This document shows, piece after piece, positions 1 to 9,624 of a stretch of 64,000 bases of DNA (positions are counted from its first letter, which is position 1; every line of letters begins with the position of its first letter). Source of the stretch: Roseiarcus sp963764955 (lineage in GTDB: Bacteria > Pseudomonadota > Alphaproteobacteria > Rhizobiales > Beijerinckiaceae). A model generated the notes under the pieces. The model was given only the letters and a program-made list of their open reading frames with translations. It was not told the origin of the DNA and did not search any database. The translations under genes and the position numbers were made by a program. The stretch covers positions 267,663 through 331,662 of the forward strand of contig CAVXVE010000004.1 of NCBI GenBank assembly GCA_963764955.1, written 5' to 3'.

Positions 1-789
1 CCAAGAAGGCCAAGCGCGGCCGGCACGACTTCGCCTTCTCCGGGCTGATCGCCTGCCATGCCTGCGGCTGCGCGGTGGTCGGCGAGATCAAGAAGCAGCG
101 CTACGTCTATTATCATTGCACCGGCTACGCCGATAAGTGCCAGGGCAATCCGGCCTCCTGCCGCCGCAAATACGTCCGCGAGGAAGCGCTCGAAGCGCAG
201 TTCACCGAACTGCTCGGGCGGCTTCAGCTTCGACGACGAGGTGCTGGAATGGGTGCGCGATGCGCTGCACGCCAGCCACGCCGACGAGCGCCGCGAGCAC
301 GAGGAAGCGATCAAGCGCCATCAGGCCGAATACAAGCGGCTGAGCGATCGCATTCAACGCGATGTATGTCGACAAGCTCGACGGGCTGGTGGACACGGCC
401 TTCTTCGATCGAATGTCGAACCAGTGGCGCGAGGAGCAGAATCGCTGCCAGCGCGAGATCGAACGGCACCAGAACGCCGACAAATCCTACTGGACGAAGG
501 CGTCGCGCTTCTCGACCTCGCCCGGAACGCCCAAAGGCTGTTCGCGAAGCAGGAACCGCGCGAAAAACGCCGCCTGCTGAACTTCGTGCTATCGAACTGC
601 ACCTGGGAGGATGGCGAAGTGGTCGCCACCTTCCGCCAACCGTTTGACATGCTTGCGGAAACCGCGACTGCCGCCGCGCACGTCGGGGCGGGCGAGAAGC
701 CAAATCGGCGAAAACTGAGATTTGGCTGGGGGACCTGGATTCGAACCAAGATTGACGGAGTCAGAGTCCGCTGCAATGCATTGAAATAA
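1..789 (+). pseudogene. C-terminal part of a large serine recombinase, decayed
   Basis: The gene enters from the left edge, so only the region after the catalytic domain is present. Reading from base 3 shows the recombinase zinc ribbon (ACHACGC, then YYHCTGY and a further Cys in DKCQGNP). The coiled C-terminal part follows (VREEALEAQF, EGVALLDLARNAQRLF, REKRRLLNFVLSNC). The reading frame moves three times, near 229, 356 and 485, so no intact protein can be made. The last frame runs straight through the tRNA-Gln remnant at 723-771 before it stops at 789. Family assignment is from the zinc ribbon and C-terminal pattern; the N-terminal Ser is outside the window. It probably belongs to an older mobile element than the integrase to its right. 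Confidence 0.75.
723..771 (-). other. 3' part of tRNA-Gln(CTG); probable attachment-site scar
   Basis: On the minus strand bases 771-755 form an anticodon arm (stem GCGGA/TCCGT, loop CTCTGAC, anticodon CTG). Bases 754-751 are the variable loop, 750-734 a complete T arm (loop TTCGAAT), 733-727 the acceptor 3' strand TCCCCCA, 726 the discriminator G and 725-723 the CCA. The D arm and the 5' acceptor strand are missing: the sequence above 771 does not continue a tRNA. A tRNA 3' half left beside a tyrosine integrase (826-2071) is the usual scar of integration into a tRNA gene. No second copy or intact tRNA-Gln was seen in the window, so the partner site must lie outside. Confidence 0.8.
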
Positions 790-825
790 TATACGATTTC
801 GTATCCATGTCGCGTCTATGTCACG

Positions 826-2071
826 TCAAGCCAAAAGCGACCGCTCCGCCGCTGCAAGCTCAGCAGAGTCATCCCCGCGGGGGAATAGATGCCCGTAAAC
901 GTCCAATGTCATGGTGATTGAGGAGTGCCCAAGGCGTTCCTGCACGACCTTCGCCGGCAACTCGAGCCCACCGTCGACACGGCGATTGATGCACCAGCAC
1001 GCGTAGAAATGCCGGAACGCGTGAAGGCCCGTGTATTTGGCCTGCATGACGGGCTTGGCCTCATCATCTCTGCTCGGCTTACCATCTGGCCCGATCTCCG
1101 GAACCACAACGCCAGCCGCGACTAGGGTAGGGGCAAGGCCGCGATGCACGATATTCGAATGCGCTTCGACGTTACCGGCGCCTGTCGGAAAGACCAGACC
1201 GAGTTCGCTCTTCGGGCAGGCGAGCTTCCACTCGCGAAGCGTGTTGACCAGAATCGGGGTCAAAGGCACGGTCCGCTCTCCGGCGTCTGACTTGGGCTTG
1301 CCGATGTCGTGATAGCGATCGGCGCGCTGGCGCACGTGCAGTTCGCGCTTGTCGAGGTCGACGTCTGCCCATCGCAGGCCGCGCAACTCGGAAGCCCGAA
1401 GGCCGGTGAAGATGGCGGTGAGGAGTAGGGGCCTCCAGCGCCCCGCAGCGGCCTCCACAATGGCCTTGATCTCCTCGCGGGTGGGGATGTCTACCCCCAC
1501 CTTCAACTTGCCCTTCTGGCGCTTCTCTGCCTGTCGTTCTTTGCCTCTCTTGCGAGCCCGGCGAAGCTCGCGGACCACATTGCGGGAGACGAGCCCGCGC
1601 TCCTGCGCGTCGCTGAGCAATGCGGATAGCGATGTCCGAACTTTGCGAACCATAGCGGGAGACCGGGGCTCTGCGGCTGCGCCCTCGGGCATGTCGCCGC
1701 GGGCAAGCCGATCCATGAACTCGCGGACCATTGGCGCCGAGATCTGCGAGAGCTTCAGATTGCCTAGATAGGGCTCGATATGGAGCCTCAAGTGCTGGCG
1801 ATAGGCGTCGAGGGTTGAGCGTTCCAGCCCCGCATTCTCGCCGGTCTCGAGCCATAGCCTGCCGGCTTCCCTGATCGTGATGCTCGCACTGTCCGCGGTG
1901 TGAACGCCAGCCCGAATCTCGACGTTGGCCGTCGCCGCGAAATTGTCGGCCGCCTTCTTCTTCGCGAACGTCTTTAGGCGCCGCTTGCCGGCCTGGTCGA
2001 CATAGTCGACGACCCATGCCTCTTTCTCGATCGCCCTTCGAGGTAGTCCAAGCGCGCTTGCGGACTGACAT
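826..2071 (-). pseudogene. Phage-type tyrosine integrase with an early frameshift
   Basis: A tyrosine recombinase of about 415 residues, probably the enzyme that inserted DNA at the adjacent tRNA-Gln remnant. The N-terminal Arm region (AWVVDYVDQAGKRRLKTF) and SAM-like core-binding region (LWLETGENAGLERSTLDAY) precede the catalytic domain. Catalytic residues are visible: Arg in GLRASELRGLRW, the HxxR box in HAFRHFYACW, His in GHSS and the nucleophile Tyr in MTLDVYGHLF. The start ATG at 2071 gives MSVRKRAWTTSKG, but the rest of the protein lies in another frame from about base 2035 (GGCGATCGAG), a one-base shift. The downstream frame has no good start of its own before 1791. All catalytic residues survive, so either the frameshift is a read error or the gene died recently. 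Confidence 0.85.
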
Positions 2072-2155
2072 TGCGATTGCTCCCGTTCATTTCGAGCGAT
2101 GACGCAGTATGTCGCAAAATTATCCGCTAGTCAAGCCAATTCGGCTTGGCGAGTC

Positions 2156-2311
2156 TCACCCCCTCGCAGCGCGGATGATCACGTCGCTGTAGCTCTCGCC
2201 CGGGCCGCGCATCGCCGCGAGCCGGTCGATCACGCTGTGCGGCAAGGCAACGTAGAAGCCGCCCGAGCCGTGCTGGCGCGCAAATTTCCGCCCAATCGGC
2301 CGACCTGCCAA
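2156..2311 (-). CDS. Small protein, possibly ribbon-helix-helix-like (51 aa)
   Basis: A 51-codon frame from a TTG at 2311 contains FYVALPHSVIDRLAAMRG followed by GESYSDVIIRAARG and a stop. The pattern (a beta strand, then VIDRLxAMR, then a YSDVI helix) resembles small ribbon-helix-helix or antitoxin-like proteins. A second member of the same kind lies at 17469-17714 (FVICVEETYVDKLKALRR, ENYSDVILRLAE). Sharing GESYSDVII / ENYSDVILR between two places supports it as real coding sequence. The N-terminus is short and no clear ribosome site was seen, so this may be only the C-terminal part of a longer protein. Function unknown; it lies directly upstream of the integrase on the same strand and could belong to the integrating element. 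Confidence 0.4.
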   Translation of the reverse strand: MAGRPIGRKFARQHGSGGFYVALPHSVIDRLAAMRGPGESYSDVIIRAARG

Positions 2312-2357
2312 AAGCGCGGAAAGCGGCTACAAGACAAAAGAGCACGGTGAGAGAGGC

Positions 2358-2573
2358 ATGGACCCCGATTTCATCAGACGGGTGTGCGAGATTTTCGGAG
2401 TGTCCGCCGAGGAGGTGACCGGCGGCATCGGAGAAGTCACCGAAGATATCGATCCGGTCAAGCTGACCGAGCTATTGGTTCTGTCTCGGGAACGGCTAGG
2501 GAATCTGCCCGTAGATGAGGCGCGGGATTTGATTCGAGCCTTGATATTAGCCTCGCGCAAGCCGCAGCCGTAA
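2358..2573 (+). CDS. Hypothetical protein (71 aa)
   Basis: An ATG frame preceded closely by GAGAGAGG (a plausible Shine-Dalgarno) encodes an acidic protein rich in Glu, Leu and Val with no membrane segment (start MDPDFIRRVCEIFGVSAEEV, end ALILASRKPQP). The IRRVCEIFGVSAEEV stretch could be the start of a helix-turn-helix, but I cannot name a family. It lies between the integrase module and the truncated IS110. Codon use looks like that of its neighbours. Confidence 0.45.
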   Translation: MDPDFIRRVCEIFGVSAEEVTGGIGEVTEDIDPVKLTELLVLSRERLGNLPVDEARDLIRALILASRKPQP

Positions 2574-2716
2574 GGCGCTGTGCGCCAGACCCGCGGCGGC
2601 AAAACCAGAGAAGCCCTCCAGCGGCTGTTCCGCCACAGACGAAGCCAACAGCGGCCCGAAAGCCGCCCTTGCCGTCCGGGCGCGCGCCTCGGCCTCTTGG
2701 CGACGCGAGGCCGTGC

Positions 2717-3478
2717 TTATCGTCTATTCGACCTGAACCTCTCGCCACAGCCGCGAGCGCGGCTCCACCGAACACGAGGACGGAAAGGCCGAGGGCAATT
2801 TCGCCTATTACTAACATTAAGACGGCTAGTCATGAGCCGACGGCAGGCCGTAGAGGCCCTTGTCATGCGTCTGATGTCCGCGTCGATCGCGGCGATCGCC
2901 GTCATCACAGCGACGAGCGCAGCACTCAAACCCCGCATAGCGGCGGAGAGACCCGCGACCCCTTCGCTGGCTTTGAGAGCCTGGTCGATGAATTCAGTCG
3001 TGAGCGCGCGAGGCAGTCGGACCCCGAACACAACCGCCAAGCCTCGGATCTGATTTTCTAAGGTCACTCGCTGGCCGACCAGCTTCTTGCGCGCGCTGAT
3101 CAGAGAGCGGAGCGCGTGGGCGCGCAATGACTTCACATGCACAGGCTTGAAGAAGCCAGTTCGGGCGAGGTGCGCCAGACCACGCGCATCATTGCGATCG
3201 GTCTTGTGGGTGGCGAGCGACTTGAGCGCCTGGTAGGCCTGCCGACTCTCGACGCAGACCACTGGGAGACCAAGCTGGTTCAACCCGTGAAACAGGATCG
3301 GCGCCATTCGGCCCGTCTCGAACACGATCCGACGACAACTTGGCGCTTTCGCCAGTTCGTTGGCGACCGCTTGCGCAGTCGTATTGGTCTTGCTCTCGCG
3401 AACTACCATGCCTTCGCGGTCGAGAACGCAAACATGCGTCTCATCCATCAAGATATCGAGGCCAGCAAAATAGTCCAT
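2717..3478 (-). pseudogene. IS110-family transposase, C-terminus lost
   Basis: The frame starts MDYFAGLDILMDETHVCVLD and shows the RuvC-like DEDD domain of IS110 transposases: Asp in GLDILMDETHV, Glu in RRIVFETG, and Asp residues in HKTDRNDARGLAHLAR. The match runs to ADIRRMTRASTACRRLMT (about base 2829). The family normally continues from there into the Transposase_20 domain carrying the catalytic Ser. Instead about 35 unrelated residues follow before the stop at 2717, so the element was cut at about 2829. The 2580-2830 stretch beyond the break shows no coding signal I recognise. It is a different IS110 from the one at 16016-17127. Confidence 0.8.
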
Positions 3479-3621
3479 CGAACGGTCTCCTCTTCCGAAT
3501 TGTCGCCGATTCTATCGGCCTATGTGGAAGAGCTCCCGCCCATTACCCGATGTTGAAAAACTCTGCTTGATCGCGGCGGCGGTCGCTGATTCTCTTCTCT
3601 TTGGAGCAGGAGATTCGGCCG

Positions 3622-4863
3622 ATGATGGGCGAGCGGCGCGTGATGCAGGAGGCGCTGTTTTACGGCTTCAGCCTCGAGCGGCACGTCCCGGACAATCACC
3701 TGCTTCGCAAGATCGACCGTTTTGTAGACCTTTCGGAGGTCCGGAGGCATCTGGGGCCGTACTACAGCGAGACGGGTCGCCCTTCGATCGATCCCGAGCT
3801 GATGATCCGTATGCTGATCGTTGGCTATTGCTTCGGCATTCGCTCGGAACGGCGGCTGTGCGAGGAGGTCCACCTCAATCTGGCGTATCGCTGGTTTTGT
3901 CGCTTGGGGCTCGACGGCGACGTTCCCGATCATTCGACGTTTTCCAAGAACCGCCACGGCCGGTTTCGTGAGAGCGATCTCCTGCGTAAGCTCTTCGAGA
4001 CCGTCGTGGCGCGCTGTATGAAAGAAAGGATCGTGGGAGGCGAGGCTTTCGCAGTCGACGCCAGCATTATCGTGGCGGACGCGCATCGACGGCGAAGCGT
4101 CGCCAAGGTCGAAGACCTCGATCCGACCTCCAGTCGTGCAGTCGCGGAATATCTGTCGGTCCTGGACGACGCGGCGTTCGGCGGGGCGACGCCCATCGAG
4201 CCGAAGGCGATCTCTCCGACCGATCCGGCCGCCCGCTACACCGCTTCGGCCAACTCCGTCGCCGGTTATGCCTATTCCGACAACTACCTCATCGATCTGA
4301 AGCATGCAGTGATCATGGACGTCGAGGCGACGACGACCATTCGCCAGGCCGAAGTCGGCGCGGCCAAGACGATGCTCGACCGCACGGCCGAACAGTTCGA
4401 CCTCACTCCGTCGCGCCTGGTCGCCGATGCGGGTTACGGCTCGGCCGAGATGATCGGGTGGCTGGTGGACGAGCGCGGATTCGAGCCGCATGTGAAACTG
4501 ATGGACAAGTCCGAGCGCACGGACGGAACTTTCTCCCGGAGCCGACTTCGCCTTCGATCCAGGGGGCAACCTCTATGTCTGTCCCGCCGGCAAAGAGCTG
4601 AAGAAATATCATCGCTCATTCCCCAAGCCACGCGACGGGCTGACGAAGGACGGCACGATGATCTACTTCGCGCGCAAGCACGACTGCGAGGCCTGCGCGC
4701 TCAAGCCGAAATGCTGCCCGAACGCGCCTGCGCGCAAAATCGCGCGCTCTGTTCATGAAGCCGCTCGCGACAAGGCCGGTGCGATCGCCAAGACTGAGGC
4801 CCACGCCGCCTCATGTCGCGAACGAAAGAAGGTCGAGATGCTCGTCGGGCTGGACGCCACATA
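3622..4863 (+). pseudogene. IS1182-family DDE transposase, frameshifted and truncated
   Basis: The likely start is the ATG at 3622 (MMGERRVMQEALFYGFSLER), with AGGAG nine bases upstream. The N-terminal domain (HVPDNHLLRKIDRFVDL) and the DDE core follow (GRPSIDPELMIRMLIVGY, EAFAVDASIIVADA, LVADAGYGSAEM). Near 4540 the frame shifts by one base, and the C-terminal Cys-rich part (CEACALKPKCCPNAP) continues in another frame. The match stops abruptly after RERKKVEML at about 4845. The usual C-terminal end is missing and a DNA ligase remnant on the opposite strand begins. TGTTGAAAAACTC at 3551-3563 may be the left terminal sequence of the element. Confidence 0.85.
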
Positions 4864-5100
4864 GCTCGCCATCGAGATAGCCCGTCGTCACCTTGAGCTT
4901 GGCGATGGCGGTTGCGGTTGCCGGATACTTCGCCGTCCAGTCGAGGCCCGATCGGGTCAGGAGCTTCACCCTACCGTCCTCGATACAGGCCGCCATGCGA
5001 TAGCCGTCGAGCTTGATCTCGTGGGCCATTGCGCGCCGCTCGGGCTTTCGTCGCGAGTTTGCAAAGCTGTGGCTCGATCCATCTGGGCAACGGCATCGGG
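4811..5100 (-). pseudogene. Remnant of an ATP-dependent DNA ligase (LigD-like) adenylation domain
   Basis: On the minus strand the ligase adenylation motif is clear: AHEIKLDGYRMAACIEDG (Lys nucleophile in EIKLDGYR), then RVKLLTRSGLDWTAKYP and YLDGELCGVQPD. Just upstream the same gene continues in other frames as WIEPQLCKLATKA and PSGAQW, so at least two single-base shifts separate the pieces. Only about 90 residues of the several hundred of a ligase remain. The downstream end is lost where the IS1182 fragment begins (about 4850), so the IS junction probably removed the rest. Such ligases act in non-homologous end joining; this remnant cannot. Confidence 0.7.
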
Positions 5101-5138
5101 CGGCTTGACCGGAAGAGAACGAAAGAGAACATCGGGCG

Positions 5139-5435
5139 ATGGACCACCGCGACCGCCTCGCCTTCTATTCCTTCGTGGTCGTCAGGATCGCCTGCAGGGT
5201 TTGCTCACGCAATGGGGCTTACCGATTGGCGCGGCTGGCAGCCAAGTTCGGGCCGGAGATTGGCCTGCGCGACCTCCTCGATCGGTTTTCCTACAACTGC
5301 CTGTGGCGCGCGGAAGCGCATGGCAGGCGGGGCGTTTCAGCGTGCGGCGTCTACCTGCCGGACCTCGAGCAGCCTCGGCCGCCCGACTTGCCGCCCGGGC
5401 TTGTGCGGCTGCGTGTCGTGGCCAGCAACGATTGA
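5139..5435 (+). CDS. Hypothetical protein (98 aa), possibly N-terminally rebuilt
   Basis: An open frame whose second half has protein-like character (LAAKFGPEIGLRDLLDRFSY, then VYLPDLEQPRPPDLPPGL). The first 25 residues (MDHRDRLAFYSFVVVRIACR) look different and may be a displaced start. It ends 27 bases before the SRAP pseudogene on the same strand, and the two could have been cotranscribed. I do not recognise a domain with known function. Given the decay on both sides this may be a fragment. Confidence 0.4.
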   Translation: MDHRDRLAFYSFVVVRIACRVCSRNGAYRLARLAAKFGPEIGLRDLLDRFSYNCLWRAEAHGRRGVSACGVYLPDLEQPRPPDLPPGLVRLRVVASND

Positions 5436-5471
5436 CGGCTGGCCCAGAATTGAAGCTAAGGGATGCCCTAC

Positions 5472-6038
5472 ATGTGCAATCTGTATTCGGAAACCAAAGG
5501 CCAGGCCGCCATCCGCGCCCTGTTCCGCACCGCCCACGACAGGACCGGCAACCTCCCGGCGTTCCCCGGGATCTTCCCCGACCAGCTTGCGCCGATCGTG
5601 CGCAACAGCGCGGATGGTGAACGCGAACTGGTCATGGCGCGCTGGGGCATGCCGGGACCGCCGCAGTTTGGCGGCCAGCCGGTCACCAACATCCGCAACG
5701 TCTCGAGCCCGCACTGGCGCGGCTGGCTCGGAGCGAGGAACCGCTGTCTCGTGCCCGCGACCAGCTTCTGCGAGTACGAAGACACGAAGCCGCGCAAGAC
5801 CCCGACATGGTTTGCACTGCAGCGAGGACCGACCGTTGTTCGCCTTCGCGGGCCTGTGGACGAGGTGGCGGGGCGTGCGCGGGCCGAAGAGCGCGCCGGT
5901 CGAGGGCGAGCATGAGCTATTCGGGTTTTTGACCACGGAAGCCAACGCCATCGTCGCGCCCATCCATCCCAAAGCGATGCCGGTGATCCTGACTACAACT
6001 GAGGAGTTCGACCTCTGGCTGGAGGGCGAGACGACAGC
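5472..6038 (+). pseudogene. yedK: SRAP/YedK-type abasic-site protein, frameshifted and truncated
   Basis: Proteins of the SRAP family crosslink to abasic sites in single-stranded DNA through Cys2. I place the start at the ATG at 5472, because it puts Cys at position 2 (MCNLYSETKG); the ATG at 5463 would not. Family motifs follow in order: ELVMARWGMPGPP, NIRNVSSPHWRGWL, RCLVPATSFCEYED with the catalytic Glu, LFAFAGLWTRWRGVRGP, and the His region TTEANAIVAPIHPKAMPVIL. A one-base insertion near 5818 shifts the frame between FALQ and SEDRPLFAF. The match stops at FDLWLEGETTADA (about 6038), where transposase sequence begins, so the C-terminal tail is also gone. Confidence 0.8.
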
Positions 6039-6644
6039 CGACGCGCAAGAGGACAAACTCCACCGCGCAAGCCGTCGCGGCGACGAAATGCCCGGCTGGA
6101 TCGCTGACAAACAGAAGCGCTTGGCCAAAATCCGCGAGGCCAGAGAGGCGCTTGAGGCGGAGGCCGCAGCTGCCGCGGCGGCGAAAGCCGAAGCCGAACG
6201 CGCAGCGGAGGAGAAACGCAAGGCGGAGAACCGCAAGCGCTCGGGGCCGGTTCCTCGCCCGCCCTCAAAAGAGCCCGATCCCAAGGTGCAGCGCAACTTT
6301 ACCGATCCCGACAGCCGCGTGCTCCTGACCAAGGACGGCTTCATCCAGGGCTACAACGCGCAAGCGGCGGTCGACGGGCCAAGCAAATCATCGTGGCGCA
6401 TGGACTGACGCAGAGCATGAGCGACTGTCCGCAACTTGTTCCCCTGGTCGATGCCGTCCGGGCCCACCTCGGACGCAAGCCCAGGGAGATTTCGGCGGAC
6501 GCGGGCTATTGCAGTGAGGACAATCTGTTGGCGCTCGCGACCCGGAAGATCCACGCCTATGTCGCTACCGGGCGAGCCAAGCATCCGGCCGAGACCCATG
6601 CGGCGCCGCGGCGTCAACACCCATGCGAGCGGGCGCAGTGGTGA
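6039..6644 (+). pseudogene. Internal fragment of a DDE transposase
   Basis: Joined in frame to the SRAP fragment. It reads RRGDEMPGWIADKQKRLAKI, an Ala/Glu/Lys-rich coiled stretch, then DPKVQRNFTDPDSRVLLTKD and FIQGYNAQAAVDG, a pattern of IS1182-type DDE transposases. Near 6378 a one-base shift moves the rest to another frame (VAHGLTQSMSDCPQLVPLVD, SADAGYCSEDNLLALATRK, AYVATGRAKHP). The DDE Asp in SADAGY is present, but the N-terminus and C-terminus are missing. The match fades near 6605. The coiled linker and AAVDG region differ from the IS1182 copy at 3622, so it is a separate element. Confidence 0.7.
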
Positions 6645-7626
6645 AGTTGGCGTAGCTGATCGGCGCGCCCGACCGGCTTGGGAAAGATCGCCTCTCGGCT
6701 TCGGCCCTTCCTCGCTCAATACGACGAAGTCTACAGAAGACGAAAGATGACCACTCATCGTTTTGGCGCCAATTCCTGCTTTACCTTCACTTGCGCGTCA
6801 GCCTTGGCGTCAATCATTTGCGCTGTCGGCTTCCGCGATTTCTCGCCGAGTAGAAGTTGGCAAATTGGAGCCGTTTTCGGTACGCAATACCGTTTAGTTA
6901 ACACGCCAGCGTCGAACCCCTATCAACACATTTTCGCGATCAGACAGACACAGAATCAACTATATCATGAGCAGTTTGCTACTCAAGTCGCATGGCTATC
7001 AAAGAATACATCATAAATACCTATTTATAACAAATTGGCTGCTTAATCGTCTCACGGCGATATCCACGTGACCAGCATGTCTGAGGACGGCGCTCGCGGA
7101 TTCCTCAACGCGTTGAGCGCAGACCAATCGCGGACCCTGTCCACTCCTTCGTCGTATGACGAATCAGACCGCACTACGGTCGAATCTTGGCGATCCGTTT
7201 AAAGGTTGTGGGTCTTCTCGCGGGCCCGCGATCTGGGCGCCGACCCGGCCGCGGCGGTCGCAGATTGGGATCGGGAGTTCGCGAATCTTTTGCCGATGAT
7301 ATTGATAAGTCTAACGATTTGATTGCGGCAGGTTTGGGGCGAAATCGAGTGACAATTATGCAACATGGTCCTGGAAACGGTGCGTGAGACCCAGTTTATG
7401 AAGAAAAGTCATTGTGTCCAAATTTAGAGAAGCTATGGTGACCCAGGTGAACGGGAGATTTCCCGATCGCGGAGGTCGGCGGCTTTTGCAGGGGCAAGCG
7501 CCACGATCAGGAAGTCAAACGGGACGAGGGGGCTGACCAGCTTCGGTGTCATTCGGTTCGCAAGCGGGCCGCGGAAATCGAAGGTGAGAAGAGAACCGAC
7601 GCCCAATACGTAACTGGAGGTCACAA
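6645..7626. other. Long intergenic stretch, partly AT-rich
   Basis: No frame here has family features or a convincing ribosome site. Bases about 6880-7060 are clearly richer in A and T than the surroundings. The last 10 bases before the porin carry its Shine-Dalgarno (GGAGG at 7616-7620). A promoter for the porin is expected here but I cannot place it. Confidence 0.4.
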
Positions 7627-9266
7627 ATGACGCTCATTAAGAGCCTTCTGCTCGGTTCCGCGGCCGGCATCGTCGCCGTCGCCACCGCTCAGGCGGCCGA
7701 TCTTCCGACGAGGAAGGCGGCGCCGGTGGAATATGTTAGAGTTTGTAACGTTGGCGGCATCACAGGCTGGACACTGCCTGGCTCCGACACCTGCGTGAAG
7801 TTCAGTGGTTACGTGACCGCGCATTTCATTGCCGGCAATCTTTCGAGCCAGTACAACTCCTCTCACGATCGCGTCCCCAGCTCTCGGGGCCGCGCTCGGC
7901 GACCCGTTCCCGGGCCATTTCTCTCAAATCATCATGGTTCAAGGCAGCGATGTTTCGCCGGACGTCTTCAATGGCACAGGCGTCACCGATCACCGTGAAC
8001 GGCGCCACCGTCGCTCCGGGAGCGAATATCCCGGGCGTCCGGGAGGGTGACCCGCTTTCGTGCCCAACCAGAAGAATGCGATCTTCAATCGCAATGCGAT
8101 CGGCTGGAACGTCCGCGCCAACTTCGGCTTCGACCTCGCGTCGAACACCGCCTACGGTCCGTTGATTGGCCACTTTGACCTCAATTCGGACCTCGGCAAC
8201 GGCTTTGACAGTCCTGGGTCCGGTCTGGGCGGTACCGGCACTTATGTCAACACCGCGTACGTGACCTGGGCGGGCCTCACGGCTGGTAAGGCGCAGTCGT
8301 TCTTCTCCTTCATCGGCGGCGGCGACAACTGGAACAACTTCTTCTCGCCAGACCGGAAGGGCTTTAACGAACCGAACCTGCTTGCCTACACCGCCTCGTT
8401 CGGCGGCGGCTTTACGGCCACGCTGTCGGCGGAAAGCCAGGGCGCCAGTAACTTTGTCGGCGGCACCAACTTGGTCGGCCCTGGCAACGATGGCCACACG
8501 TATGGCGGTGAGCGTTGGCCCGACATCGTTGGCGCGTTGCATGTCAAGCAGGGGTGGGGCGAGGCCCAGGTCTCCGGCGTGATCCACAACGTCAATGTCA
8601 GGGATTACGGCTTCTTCAACGGCGGCGGCTGCGGGATCTTGGCGGCTCCACTCTGCGGCGCTTCTGAGAGTAAGGTCGGCTGGGGCGTCGATGCGGGCTT
8701 GAAGTGGAACCTGCCGTCGTTCGGCGCAGGCGACGACGTCATTATCACCGGCGCCTACACCCAGAACGCAGTCTGGTATTCGGGTCTGCCGGACGCCATG
8801 AATGGCGAAAACGGACAGGTCAACGGAAATGGTCAGCCGATGATCCTGGCCGACGCTTACTTCAATCCGCTGACCAATTCGTGGTCGACTCCGCGCGCCT
8901 GGTCCGTTTCCGGGTTGCTGGAGCACCACTGGACGCCGACCTTCTATACCGATCTTGAAGGCTCGGTCGGCGGTATTCAGTGGAGCGGCCAGAGCGGCGG
9001 AGTCTGCTGCGGCCGCTCTCGGCGGATGCGTTGGCACCGGCTTCATCTCGCCCCATGCCTTCACTTATCTGGTTGGCGCGGATATTGGCTGGAACCCGGT
9101 CACCAACCTGAACTTCGACCTCGAGTTGATGTATCAGCACGTGAACCAGGACGCACCCAGCGGGAATATCGGGACGGTCTTTGGCAGCGGCGCGTTCGTG
9201 CCAGGAGCTTTTCAAGGCGACAGCAGCGGTTTCCAGGGACGTCTCCGCATCACCCGTTACTTCTGA
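7627..9266 (+). pseudogene. Rhizobial-type outer-membrane porin with multiple frameshifts
   Basis: The start is well set: GGAGG at 7616-7620, then ATG and a Sec signal peptide (MTLIKSLLLGSAAGIVAVAT, cleavage after AQA before ADLP). The mature start (KAAPVEYVRVCNVGG, DTCVKFSGYVTAHF) is typical of alphaproteobacterial porins. The barrel continues in changing frames: ALGAALGDPFPGHFSQIIM, then ITVNGATVAPGANIPGVREG, then the long stretch from NAIFNRNAIGWNVRANFGF, and finally GADIGWNPVTNLNFDLELMY ending in the C-terminal aromatic ...RITRYF. Shifts lie near 7860, 7987, 8052 and 9005. All parts of a full-length porin (about 530 residues) are present in order. That fits either a recently lost gene or repeated read errors. 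A terminator follows at 9295. Confidence 0.85.
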
Positions 9267-9294
9267 TCGCATCCCGATCAGTTGAAACTGACAG

Positions 9295-9321
9295 CCCCGG
9301 AGCGAAAGCTCCGGGGTTTTT
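9295..9321 (+). terminator. Rho-independent terminator of the porin gene
   Basis: A perfect nine-base stem (CCCCGGAGC / GCTCCGGGG) with a GAAA loop is followed by TTTTT, 29 bases after the porin stop codon. The strongest terminator seen in the window. Confidence 0.92.
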
Positions 9322-9624
9322 GCAGGCGCCGCTTGATTTCGGCGTGAGGATCCTGGTTCCGCCACCCCCTCTGGGCTTCTGCGTAGACTGGCGGGCCGGC
9401 CGTCAAATTCGGCGCGAGAAGCCGGCCGACTGGTCGAGGGTCTCTATTTCTTTGATTTCGCGCGCTTTTCGAGAAAAGCCCGGTCTCGCTTTTTTGCAAG
9501 CGCGCCTCAGCGTCCCCGAGGTTTGGCTATCGTCGCTGAGCCGCCCGCCCGTGGGGTCCGCCCCGTGCCTCAAGCCTGGGGCGCGCGCAAGCGCCGCGAA
9601 GTCCCGGCTGCGCGGGGGGCGAGG

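Noticed and set aside
723..771. Complete tRNA gene
   Set aside because: The D arm and 5' acceptor strand are absent, so it cannot be a working tRNA.
6678..7016. A 112-codon plus-strand frame in the AT-rich intergenic region
   Set aside because: No ribosome site or recognisable fold; amino-acid use changes midway.
7826..9064. A 412-codon minus-strand frame across the porin
   Set aside because: The sense strand has full porin homology across the same bases; the antisense frame has no motif.
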